Shown here one piece after another: positions 1 to 8,406 of a stretch of DNA of 64,000 nucleotides. Position numbers and translations under genes: made by a program. The notes below the pieces were generated by a model. It saw nothing but the letters and a program-made list of their open reading frames with translations, ran no database searches and was not told the origin of the DNA. The stretch is from Lutibacter sp. (GTDB taxonomy: Bacteria > Bacteroidota > Bacteroidia > Flavobacteriales > Flavobacteriaceae), in assembly GCA_027449025.1 (NCBI GenBank), contig DAIDMK010000004.1, forward strand, positions 1 to 64,000, read 5' to 3'. Each line of letters opens with the position of its first letter. Position 1 is the stretch's first letter.

Positions 1-77
1 TGCTCTCTCAGGTGTTAAAGAATCTGGATGTCCCCCTGAGTTCCACATATAGCTTTCAGTTCTTGTAGTCATCAACC
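1..77. repeat. exact direct copy of susC-internal sequence at window edge
   Basis: These 77 bases are identical, in the same orientation, to 1976-2052 inside the SusC-like gene; the sequences diverge from base 78. The copy supplies the last six residues (V-D-D-Y-K-N) and the TGA stop of the SusD-like gene. The match begins at the first base shown, so its real length is at least 77. It may be the end of an assembly contig (a de Bruijn overlap) or the junction of a head-to-tail duplication of about 1,975 bp. Confidence 0.95.
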
Positions 78-1531
78 GCTTTTAAATAATTTTCTGCATT
101 AGTGGTTAGTTCACTGGTTGGGTACTTCCATCGTTGAGGGTATAATGTTGGATCATCCGGATTCATACTAGTTGAAGGATCTAAAGGATAGATTGGATAA
201 CCTGTGCGAAGGAATTGAGGATAATTTCCACCATTTCCTTGAAAGAAATCTATAAGCCATCTTTGTGTCCAAATTTGGTGTAAACGATCTGTTTTAGTGG
301 TTGCATAAGCAGCAGCACCTGTAAAATAACCATCAATATAAGCTTGATTGATAGCCATCCCATGAGTACCTGAAGAAGGTAAAGCCATATAATATGCTAG
401 CATTGCTTTTACTCCGTTTTCGTAGTAGGCCTGTGAACTTCCGGCCACCCAACCTTCCTCTATTGCTTCAGCAATAATAAAACATTGTTCTGCATAGGTA
501 AATATAATCATTGGGTCACCTGCTCTAGATAATGTATAGCGTTTATTTATCAATGAATATTTCCCTGCCTGACCATTATTGTATAAAGCATCTGCTCCTA
601 ATTCTGTAGGTGCGCCTTCATAAGCAGCAAATTGAGATTCAGTAGCACCACCTGTTATTAAGGCAGCTGCTGGCTCTGCAAAATAAAATAATCTACGATC
701 ATTTGTGGTTTTTAATGCATCCACAACTAATTTTGAAACAGCATCTGTAATTCTAATACCTTCTCCGTTCCAAAAAGGGTGAGTTGCATTTGGATTATCT
801 GTATATACCAATTGAAAATTATCTGCATTACTAGTCATTAAATTATTTGCAGATACTATAGTCGCAAAACGAGTTTTTTGTTCAGCAGTAATTTTTTTAC
901 TCATAGTTTGTAAAACCTTTAACTGCATAGCATTACATAGTCTACGCCATTTTGTAGCATCTCCACCAAACATGATATCACCATTAAAATTTTTTCCAGC
1001 AGCAAAATAGGCCTCTGCATCTTTCAAATCGTTTAGGATAGCTACAAATATATCGGCCTGTTTATCATATTTTGGTTTTGTAATTCCTTCTTCAGCCATT
1101 CCTGCTTCAGAATATGGAACATCACCCATTTCTAATGTTGCTGAAAACCCATAAGAAGCTTTCATAAATAATTCCAATCCTTTATAAGAAGATTCAGAAG
1201 AACTTCCTGCAGAAAATTCAACCATACTTTTAAGGCTTGTTAAGTTCTTATAACCCCAACTTCCATATGGATAGTATGAATAATAATATTGGTAAGGGTT
1301 TGGATTTGTTTGAAGTATTGCGGTATGCTTATTAAACAAGTTTGCGTAAGAGAAATCTGTTGGATTTGGGTTCCAAAATCTATAAGAATCTTTCAGTACT
1401 TGTGTAGCAAGCATTTCAGGTGAAACCGTAGTAGGCTTATTCGGATCTGTATTTATATCCTCAAAATTGTCACATGAAGTTACAATTATAAGAGAAAATA
1501 CAGCTAGTAATATATATTTTAAATTTTTCAT
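56..1531 (-). CDS. SusD/RagB-family outer-membrane lipoprotein, 3' end probably not native
   Basis: This is the surface lipoprotein partner of a SusC channel; SusD-like proteins bind glycans or other nutrients and cap the TonB-dependent transporter. A lipoprotein signal is visible (hydrophobic residues 7-17, lipobox VTSC with Cys20), followed by the N-DPN-PT motif typical of the SusD-like_2 group. At 491 aa the length is about normal, but the protein stops just after the conserved N-A-E-N segment. Relatives usually continue with roughly 15-30 residues ending in a Trp/Asp-rich tail. The final six codons come from the 77-base sequence shared with susC, so the true C-terminus is probably missing here. 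It lies 12 bases downstream of the SusC gene on the same strand and is presumably co-transcribed with it. The substrate cannot be told: no glycoside hydrolase or peptidase is adjacent within the window. Confidence 0.9.
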   Translation of the reverse strand: MKNLKYILLAVFSLIIVTSCDNFEDINTDPNKPTTVSPEMLATQVLKDSYRFWNPNPTDFSYANLFNKHTAILQTNPNPYQYYYSYYPYGSWGYKNLTSLKSMVEFSAGSSSESSYKGLELFMKASYGFSATLEMGDVPYSEAGMAEEGITKPKYDKQADIFVAILNDLKDAEAYFAAGKNFNGDIMFGGDATKWRRLCNAMQLKVLQTMSKKITAEQKTRFATIVSANNLMTSNADNFQLVYTDNPNATHPFWNGEGIRITDAVSKLVVDALKTTNDRRLFYFAEPAAALITGGATESQFAAYEGAPTELGADALYNNGQAGKYSLINKRYTLSRAGDPMIIFTYAEQCFIIAEAIEEGWVAGSSQAYYENGVKAMLAYYMALPSSGTHGMAINQAYIDGYFTGAAAYATTKTDRLHQIWTQRWLIDFFQGNGGNYPQFLRTGYPIYPLDPSTSMNPDDPTLYPQRWKYPTSELTTNAENYLKAVDDYKN

Positions 1532-1543
1532 TGTTTTGGTAGA

Positions 1544-4500
1544 TTAAAATGTAAGTTTAATATTAGCTCCAAGATATCTTACTGATGGGTCAGAAAAATC
1601 TTCCCAACCACCATCAGGATCAGAATATTTGAAATCTTTTGCCCATAATAGCACATTTTGCCCAACAAAACTTACTGATGCAGCTTTAGCAGCCCACCCT
1701 TGTAAATATTTACTTGGTAGCGTATAAGTTATAGACATCTCACGTAGTTTATAGAAGGTCTTAGAATATGCATCATTGCGTGTTCCTGTACCTCCCCAAG
1801 CACTACCGGCGTGTAAATCTTGCATAGCTTGCTTGTAAGTAGTTGGCACATCATTAGGTGCAAAAACACGTGTGTCACTGGTAATATTACCAACAGCATC
1901 ATATGTAGCTGTACCTGATACAATTTTTACACCATTACCAATATAGTTTGCTGAGCCTGGTGTAGCAACGTCTAATGCTCTCTCAGGTGTTAAAGAATCT
2001 GGATGTCCCCCTGAGTTCCACATATAGCTTTCAGTTCTTGTAGTCATCAACCCGCCTACTACGCCATCTACAGATAAGAATAAACTAAAATCTTTATATT
2101 TTAAAGTAGAATTAACTCCCCAAAGCCAATCTGGGTCAGAATATCCAAAAGTTGAATCGTATGAACTTTTTACGATTCTTCCATTATTATATATAGATGC
2201 TCCAGTTGCTGGGTCTGTTAAAAATTCTCTACCTACATAGGCATCAACACGTTCTCCAACAGCAATCCATGGTTTTACAGATGAGTAAGTTGGATCTAAT
2301 TTTGTGTAAATACGTTTATAAGTAGACCAGTTCAAACCTAAATCCCATTGCCAATCTTTATTTTTAATTGGTGAAGCGTTCAGTGTTACCTCCCAACCAT
2401 TACGAGTAATTTCTTCTTCAGAATTAGTAAAAACACCTGAATATCCACTTGCTGATGATATTGGTCCTGTAATAATACCATCGTAAAATCTTTTACTATA
2501 GTACGAAACATCAAGCATCAATCTATTTTTGAAGACCATTCCTTGTAACCCTACCTCAAAGGTTTCGGCACTTGATGGAGTAATATCTGTTGGATATAAA
2601 TTTGAAGGTGAGCTTGCCCCATTAAATGTATTCCAAGTACCAGAATTGATTGTAAAAGAGCTGTTAATATCATAAATTCCAGCCATACCTTTTGATTGAG
2701 TCCAAGAACTTCTAACCTTCAATAAATCTAACCAGTCTTTTGTGGATTCTGGTAAAAGCTCTGAAATTATAAAACTGGTGGCTACTGATGGGTAAAAGTA
2801 TGATTGTGTTTCTTCTGGTAGCGTTGAACTCCAGTCATTACGACCAGTTATATCTACATACACTAATTTATCCCAAGAAAAGGCAATTCTACCAAATACA
2901 GAATTTACTTGTTTTGAATAGGTGCTTTCTGACACTTTTGCAGGATTTACTGATGCATCAAGCGAGAAAAAGTCGGGTATAGAAATACCACCTACTGTAT
3001 TCGCATTTATATTATCATCTTTTTTATAATATATGGTTCCCCCTGCTAGGTATTCAACATTAAATTTATCAAAGGATCTATCACCTGTAAATAATAAATC
3101 ACTATTTATACTAAATCCTTGAGTTTGCCCTGTGCTATATCCTCCATTAGGTCCACCATTCCAAGTATAAGGGTTACCCGGTATAGACGTATTACCTGAT
3201 TGGGTATATGAACCCTTTGAAAGTCTTAGCTCTCCACGGTCTGTATAAAAATCAAGACCAGAACGAACAGTTCCTTTCAACCAATCTGTTAATTGATAAC
3301 TTGCAGACAAATCAGCATTAAAAATGTCACGAGAAGTCTCATTTATTTTTTCATATCTATCAAAATAAGGGTTATTTATACCAGATTGATAGGTGAAATT
3401 TTGTTTTACGCCTGGATCGATCCAGTAATTATTTTTATAATCCAAAATATTATAATCCGCACTCGACCAAATTAGTAAAGAATACATTGGGTCATACGAT
3501 GTATAACCATTAGATCCTTCATTTGGAGATTCTTTTCTGGAATAGGCTAAATTTGAATTAAATTTAAATTTATCTAAATTAACTTCTCCACCTAAAGTGT
3601 AGGTAAATTTATCTAACACAGAATTAGGATAAACACCTTTGTTTTGTGTCCAGTTTAGTGAACTTCTTAGGGAAATATTTTCCCCTTTAAATGCAATATT
3701 TAAATTATTATTGGTGATATAACCTTGTTCCAAAAAATTAGCAAAGTTATCTTTTCCAACAGGCAAATATTCGTAATCTCTATATTCTTTTAAGAAAGGA
3801 TCCCATTGATTAAGGATTTGCCCTTCCATTACTGTACCCCATGAACTCGTAGAATTTTTATCATAGACATTATTGCTTCCGCGACCATAAACACTTTGCT
3901 TTTCAGGAATCGCTAAAAATCCAGATTCATACATGGTATTTGTTGCAAAATCTATAGTCATTCCTACACCACTAGAACTTCCGTTTTTAGTAGTTATTAA
4001 AATAGCACCACTTGCACCACGAAAACCATATAGAGCCGAAGCAGTTGCTCCTTTTAATACACTCATAGATTCAATGTCTTCAGAAGATATATCCCCAAGA
4101 GTTTTATTTTCATAGGCGATACCATCTATTACCAATAGAGGAGATTCACCACGAATAGTGAGGATTGGTGTGGCAGCAAAATCCGAAGGGTTTCTAACTA
4201 AAAGCCCCGCTACTTTACCAGTAAGTGATGAAGAAACATCAACACCTGATACTCTAGTTAAAACTTCCCCACTAACTTTTTGAACTGCATAACCAAGCGC
4301 TTTTTCCTCTCGCTTAATACCTAAAGCTGTAATAACAACTTCATCTAACCGTTGCGTGTCTTCAATAAGTATAATGTTTAAATAATCTGAATTGCCAATT
4401 GCAATTTCTTTGGTGATGTATCCAAGAAAAGAGAATACGAGTGCTCCTCTATTTTGGATGTCAGACAGCGTAAATTTACCGTCAAAATCGGTGGATGTGC

Positions 4501-4645
4501 CTTTAGTCGTGTTTTTTACAACAACAGAAACGCCAGGCAAAGGCGAGCCGCTTGCGTCGGAAACGGTTCCTTTAATTTCATAATTTTGCGCGTAAATTGA
4601 AAAACCCGCAAAACATAGAAAAAATGATACTAGTAATGATTTCAT
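1544..4645 (-). CDS. SusC/RagA-family TonB-dependent receptor
   Basis: This is an outer-membrane active transporter that imports the ligand captured by its SusD partner, driven by TonB/ExbBD. The 1,033-aa protein has a signal peptide (residues 1-20), a carboxypeptidase-regulatory-like beta-sandwich (about 22-105, with the P-L-P-G-V-S-V pattern), and a plug domain (about 110-220, including V-L-K-G-A-T-A-S-A-L-Y-G). The remainder is a 22-strand-type beta barrel ending in a terminal Phe (I-K-L-T-F). Length and domain order are normal. It is the first gene of a susCD pair and lies downstream of, and in the same direction as, a propeller/LuxR regulator. The 278-base upstream gap holds nested inverted repeats that could be the regulator's target. 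An internal 77-base stretch (1976-2052) is repeated at the window start. Confidence 0.95.
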   Translation of the reverse strand: MKSLLVSFFLCFAGFSIYAQNYEIKGTVSDASGSPLPGVSVVVKNTTKGTSTDFDGKFTLSDIQNRGALVFSFLGYITKEIAIGNSDYLNIILIEDTQRLDEVVITALGIKREEKALGYAVQKVSGEVLTRVSGVDVSSSLTGKVAGLLVRNPSDFAATPILTIRGESPLLVIDGIAYENKTLGDISSEDIESMSVLKGATASALYGFRGASGAILITTKNGSSSGVGMTIDFATNTMYESGFLAIPEKQSVYGRGSNNVYDKNSTSSWGTVMEGQILNQWDPFLKEYRDYEYLPVGKDNFANFLEQGYITNNNLNIAFKGENISLRSSLNWTQNKGVYPNSVLDKFTYTLGGEVNLDKFKFNSNLAYSRKESPNEGSNGYTSYDPMYSLLIWSSADYNILDYKNNYWIDPGVKQNFTYQSGINNPYFDRYEKINETSRDIFNADLSASYQLTDWLKGTVRSGLDFYTDRGELRLSKGSYTQSGNTSIPGNPYTWNGGPNGGYSTGQTQGFSINSDLLFTGDRSFDKFNVEYLAGGTIYYKKDDNINANTVGGISIPDFFSLDASVNPAKVSESTYSKQVNSVFGRIAFSWDKLVYVDITGRNDWSSTLPEETQSYFYPSVATSFIISELLPESTKDWLDLLKVRSSWTQSKGMAGIYDINSSFTINSGTWNTFNGASSPSNLYPTDITPSSAETFEVGLQGMVFKNRLMLDVSYYSKRFYDGIITGPISSASGYSGVFTNSEEEITRNGWEVTLNASPIKNKDWQWDLGLNWSTYKRIYTKLDPTYSSVKPWIAVGERVDAYVGREFLTDPATGASIYNNGRIVKSSYDSTFGYSDPDWLWGVNSTLKYKDFSLFLSVDGVVGGLMTTRTESYMWNSGGHPDSLTPERALDVATPGSANYIGNGVKIVSGTATYDAVGNITSDTRVFAPNDVPTTYKQAMQDLHAGSAWGGTGTRNDAYSKTFYKLREMSITYTLPSKYLQGWAAKAASVSFVGQNVLLWAKDFKYSDPDGGWEDFSDPSVRYLGANIKLTF
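1976..2052. repeat. second copy of the 77-base direct repeat, inside susC
   Basis: This stretch is identical to 1-77. Here it lies in frame in the barrel-encoding part of the SusC-like gene, where it encodes a normal-looking segment. It is therefore the parental copy, and the one at the window edge is the displaced one. Confidence 0.95.
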
Positions 4646-4836
4646 ATTTTTGATTGATTAAATTTTTATAAAAATAAGTTAAAAAGAAGATGAAAGAATA
4701 AAATGAACCTATACAAAAAACATACAGATCAGTAATTGGAAAAATTAATTTGAAAATAAAAGTAGGTTCTTAATCCCATTTATTGTGAGTTTATTAACAA
4801 AATAACACGTTAAATAAGAAATTATTTGAGGTACAA

Positions 4837-4912
4837 AAATGTTAAATTAACAAGAACTACAACCTTATAGTTTTTGAAATGTTAAGGTAATGTTGTAGTT
4901 ATTTTAACATTT
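4837..4912. promoter_or_regulatory. nested inverted repeats upstream of susC
   Basis: Two pairs of inverted arms are nested in this gap. AAATGTTAAA (4837-4846) pairs with TTTAACATTT (4903-4912), and AACTACAAC (4855-4863) pairs with GTTGTAGTT (4892-4900). They lie 190-270 bases upstream of the SusC start and immediately after the stop of the propeller/LuxR regulator. I infer a binding region for that regulator or a structured leader. No clear TAnnTTTG box was found for susC. Confidence 0.4.
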
Positions 4913-4923
4913 GTAGTAGTAAT

Positions 4924-7821
4924 CTAAATTTTTAAAATATACTCAACAAGACCATCTTCGTGTGGTAAGTCCATTTTCTTACGCAAACGATATCGTTTTA
5001 TCTCTACGCTTCTTACAGAAATGTTTAATAGCGGTGCAATTTCTTTAGAAGACAGGTTTAAACGCAAATAGGCACACAAACGCAAATCGTTCGGACTTAA
5101 GGAAGGATGCAATGATTTTACTTTCTTTAAAAAGTCACTGTCGGCATTGTTAAACGCCTCCTGAAACATTTCCCAGTCACTGGTATTGGCGAGATTTTTG
5201 TTAATAATTTTAATTACAGGTTTTATGTTGGTTTCATCTTTAACTGAGGTTAACTCATCTTTGATGGTTCTTAAGAGTTCGTTCTTATTAATAATGTTCA
5301 TTGTTGATACTGATAAGTCTCTGGTTTTGCTGAAAATTTCTCCTTGCAATTTTTCATTTTTCAATTGCATAATCACTTTTTCATTTTCTAGTTGCGACAA
5401 GGCGAAATCACGTTGCTTTCTTTCCATTAACTTTTGTTTCTGTTTGGCGTAATAATTCTTATAAAGGTTATGAATAAAAAATAGGAGTGCGCTAAACAAT
5501 ATAAAATAGATTAAAATCATTGGTGTTGATAGCAACCATGGTCTGTCAATCCTAAAAGAATGAGAAGCAACATTATTTGAAAGTGTATTTCCAATTTTTG
5601 CTTTTACATTAAAGGTGTAATTTCCAGCAGGCAAATTTTTAAAGAAAACGTCAGAATTTGTAGACCAATTACTCCATTCATCATACATTCCCACTAACTG
5701 ATATTGGTAATTTACTTCAGCATATTTATCAAATTCGGGAACACTGAACGTAAAAACTAAGTTATTGTTTTTAAATTTAAAAGTATTGTTATTTTTTAAG
5801 GAAACCGGCGTGCTTTGTGCATTAAGAATACTTTTATCAATTGAATTAATCCCAATTTTAAAAGGTTTTTCAATATTCGTTTTGTTCAAATTCAAAATAA
5901 TATAACCTCTTGAGGTTCCAAATAAATACTGGCGACCGGTTAAATTAGTCATGCTTTCAAATCCGGCAATGTCTCTTCTTAACGATGCGGGCAAATAAAT
6001 TTTAATGATTTTTGGAATATTATTTAATTGTCCTGGCGTAAAATAAACGATATTTTTAGTAGTAAATCCCCAAAGCGTGTTTGTTTTGGGATCAACAACC
6101 AAATTTCCAGAAAAATAAGTATCATCCTCCAAAAAATTGGCTGACATTAATGAGTCTTTAATAAATTTTTCATTTTTAGGATTATACCTAAAAATACCTT
6201 CTTTTACTGTATAAATAATTTCATTGTTGTATTTAATCAGACTGGATTTTAATCCTTTTAGAACACTCTTTTCAGTTGAATACTGTAAAACTTTTGTAAA
6301 ATCATCATTTATTTTTAATTTAAACACACCCTTGTATTCATGGCTTACAAATAATTGATTGTGATCAATTAATTCAAAATGTCGGCTCGAGATATCAAAC
6401 CCTTCTATTTTATTTCTAATTTTCCAGATGTTATTCGTTTTTTCTAAAACAAAGAGTCCATCATAATTTCCCTGCAACAACAAATTTTTATTTTTATTGA
6501 TATATTTGATGTCCCAGGTGCCCATTTTATCTGAAATGAGCTTAGCATTATTGTCACTGATAATAAATGTACCGTTATTATGACCACAAAAAAGTGTGTC
6601 ATCAATTACTTTTAAACACCAAACCTGACCGTTAGTGCCTTTAACAAACTTAAAATCTTCATTGGAATTGATACTTTTATAAAATAACCCTTGATTGGTA
6701 CCTAGATATAGGTTGTTGTTGAAGATTACTGAAGAGTAAACAGTTCCTAATTTTCCGTAAATATCATTATAAATACTAAAAGGCGAATTGAAATTGATAA
6801 CACTGATACCGTTGTCCAAACCAAGCCAAACATTGTGGTCTCGATCTTCAAACATGGATAAAATGGTGTTATTGTTTAAGCCATTTTTTTGATTGATATT
6901 GTTTAGTAGATTTCCGTTAATATTGAGGTGGTAAATACCATTAGAAATGGTTCCCAAAATAAAACTTCCATCGGCAAGTTGTAAACTACTGTAAACGCTC
7001 ATTGATGAAATTTCGTCATTCAAAGGAAAATTCCATTTTGAAAGGTTTTTATCTTCAAAAAAATAAAATCCTTTTTCCTGAGTCTGTAGTAGAATTTTCT
7101 TATTGACAGAAAAAATATTGACTAAAATATTATTTTGTAATATTGGATGGTTTGAAATTAAAACCGGGTTTCCGTTTTCAATCTTGTAAAGACCATCATT
7201 CGTTTTTTGAAAATAAATGCTTTCATCAACTTTAAAAACTTTTGGAAGGTTGGTTTTAGAATTTATGCTATTGAAGGATTTATCAACGGTGTTGTAAATA
7301 TAAATTCGATGCAAAGATTGAAACAACACCCAATTGTCAAATTTCACAATATTCCAAAATTCTTCTTCAAGCAAAGGTTCTTTCAGTTTTTTACTCAGGG
7401 AAAAGTAAATCAAATTTCCAAAGTCATTTTTTCTCCAATACCCAAACTCCATATAGCAACCCGTATAAATTCTGTCGCCAATTACATTTACAGATCGTAA
7501 ACTTGATTTGTTGGGTGAGGGATATAATTTCCATTTTGCACCGTTAAATTCTAGTAACCCGCTGCTGTTTGCAACATAAATATAATTGTCTGCAGCTTGT
7601 GAGATGGCCCAGTTTTGATTTTCAGCACCGTAAATTTCTGGCGCAAAATTTTCAATAGGGGGCAGTTCTTGAGCCTCCATAAAAAATGAAGTCAAAAAAA
7701 GTAAGAATAATATTGTTTTTTTAAAGAATTTCAAAAGGTATAAATTAAATAATAGGTTTACAATATTACAATTTTTTTGCAACTGTTTTTTAGGGCATAT
7801 AAATATTAAATAGATGGTCAT
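4924..7821 (-). CDS. propeller / triple-Tyr / LuxR-HTH membrane regulator of the SusCD locus
   Basis: This is a SusR-like one-component regulator: a periplasmic sensor joined across the inner membrane to a cytoplasmic DNA-binding domain. In order the protein shows an N-terminal hydrophobic segment, repeated reg_prop blades (for example E-D-R-D-H-N-V-W-L-G-L-D-N-G), a Y_Y_Y domain (N-Y-Q-Y-Q-L-V-G ... L-P-A-G-N-Y-T-F-N-V-K-A), and one membrane segment. A coiled coil rich in Lys, Glu and Gln follows, then a C-terminal LuxR-type helix-turn-helix (L-S-S-K-E-I-A-P-L-L-N-I-S-V-R-S-V-E). No kinase or receiver domain is present. The first ATG gives a 29-residue extension ahead of a classic signal peptide (M-K-F-F-K-K-T-I-L-F-L-L-F). 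A TTG at 7732-7734 would start exactly at that peptide and is my preferred start (4924-7734). It probably controls the SusC/SusD genes downstream. Confidence 0.88.
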   Translation of the reverse strand: MTIYLIFICPKKQLQKNCNIVNLLFNLYLLKFFKKTILFLLFLTSFFMEAQELPPIENFAPEIYGAENQNWAISQAADNYIYVANSSGLLEFNGAKWKLYPSPNKSSLRSVNVIGDRIYTGCYMEFGYWRKNDFGNLIYFSLSKKLKEPLLEEEFWNIVKFDNWVLFQSLHRIYIYNTVDKSFNSINSKTNLPKVFKVDESIYFQKTNDGLYKIENGNPVLISNHPILQNNILVNIFSVNKKILLQTQEKGFYFFEDKNLSKWNFPLNDEISSMSVYSSLQLADGSFILGTISNGIYHLNINGNLLNNINQKNGLNNNTILSMFEDRDHNVWLGLDNGISVINFNSPFSIYNDIYGKLGTVYSSVIFNNNLYLGTNQGLFYKSINSNEDFKFVKGTNGQVWCLKVIDDTLFCGHNNGTFIISDNNAKLISDKMGTWDIKYINKNKNLLLQGNYDGLFVLEKTNNIWKIRNKIEGFDISSRHFELIDHNQLFVSHEYKGVFKLKINDDFTKVLQYSTEKSVLKGLKSSLIKYNNEIIYTVKEGIFRYNPKNEKFIKDSLMSANFLEDDTYFSGNLVVDPKTNTLWGFTTKNIVYFTPGQLNNIPKIIKIYLPASLRRDIAGFESMTNLTGRQYLFGTSRGYIILNLNKTNIEKPFKIGINSIDKSILNAQSTPVSLKNNNTFKFKNNNLVFTFSVPEFDKYAEVNYQYQLVGMYDEWSNWSTNSDVFFKNLPAGNYTFNVKAKIGNTLSNNVASHSFRIDRPWLLSTPMILIYFILFSALLFFIHNLYKNYYAKQKQKLMERKQRDFALSQLENEKVIMQLKNEKLQGEIFSKTRDLSVSTMNIINKNELLRTIKDELTSVKDETNIKPVIKIINKNLANTSDWEMFQEAFNNADSDFLKKVKSLHPSLSPNDLRLCAYLRLNLSSKEIAPLLNISVRSVEIKRYRLRKKMDLPHEDGLVEYILKI

Positions 7822-8043
7822 AAATAAAGAAAAGAAAATGTAATAAACAATTGATTATTAAAACAATAGTATTTTATATTTTTTCTATATTCTTTCCTCT
7901 GGTTAATAATTTAAAAAGTTTATGCTTTCTGAATTGAATATTTCAATATCTTTATATACCATCGTACTAGTTTAACAAGGCATTCAATTGCTTCATTCTG
8001 CTAAATATTATTATGGATTTGTTAGCTTAAAATTCAAAAAAAA

Positions 8044-8406
8044 ATGATTAAACATAAATTTGAACATAAAAACAATCAAATATTACCCTTTAATAAATTT
8101 TTAGCAAGAGTTTTTCACTATTTTTTATTTTCCTTGCTTTTAATAGCTTTTTCACTGGGAATAGGAACTTTTGGATACCATTATTTTGGAGAAATTTCTT
8201 GGATAGATGCTTTTTATAATGCTTCTATGATTTTAACAGGAATGGGACCCGTAAATGAAATGATAACAACAGCTGCAAAATTATTTTCTTCTTTTTATGC
8301 ACTCTTTAGTGGGATTGCATTTTTGAGTACTGTTGCTGTAATTTTTGCGCCAATTGCGCATAGATTGTTACATATTTTACATGTTGAAGAAAATGAAAAT
8401 GAATAA
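8044..8406 (+). CDS. small two-TM ion-channel-like membrane protein
   Basis: This 120-aa protein has two strong membrane helices (about 28-48 and 80-105). They flank a re-entrant-looking segment W-I-D-A-F-Y-N-A-S-M-I-L-T-G-M-G-P that resembles the pore helix and T-x-G-x-G selectivity filter of potassium channels, with TGMGP in place of TVGYG. The family assignment is inferred from this pattern alone. It is the first gene of a four-gene run, and its stop codon overlaps the start of the NADH dehydrogenase by a few bases, so the two are translationally coupled. The tail is acidic (E-E-N-E-N-E). It may be a non-selective or weakly selective cation pore; a plain membrane protein of unknown function is the alternative. 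Confidence 0.7.
   Translation: MIKHKFEHKNNQILPFNKFLARVFHYFLFSLLLIAFSLGIGTFGYHYFGEISWIDAFYNASMILTGMGPVNEMITTAAKLFSSFYALFSGIAFLSTVAVIFAPIAHRLLHILHVEENENE

Noticed and set aside
1-77. Reading the 77-base repeat as a mobile-element terminal repeat
   Set aside because: The second copy is inside a conserved coding domain in the correct frame, and no transposase lies between the copies.
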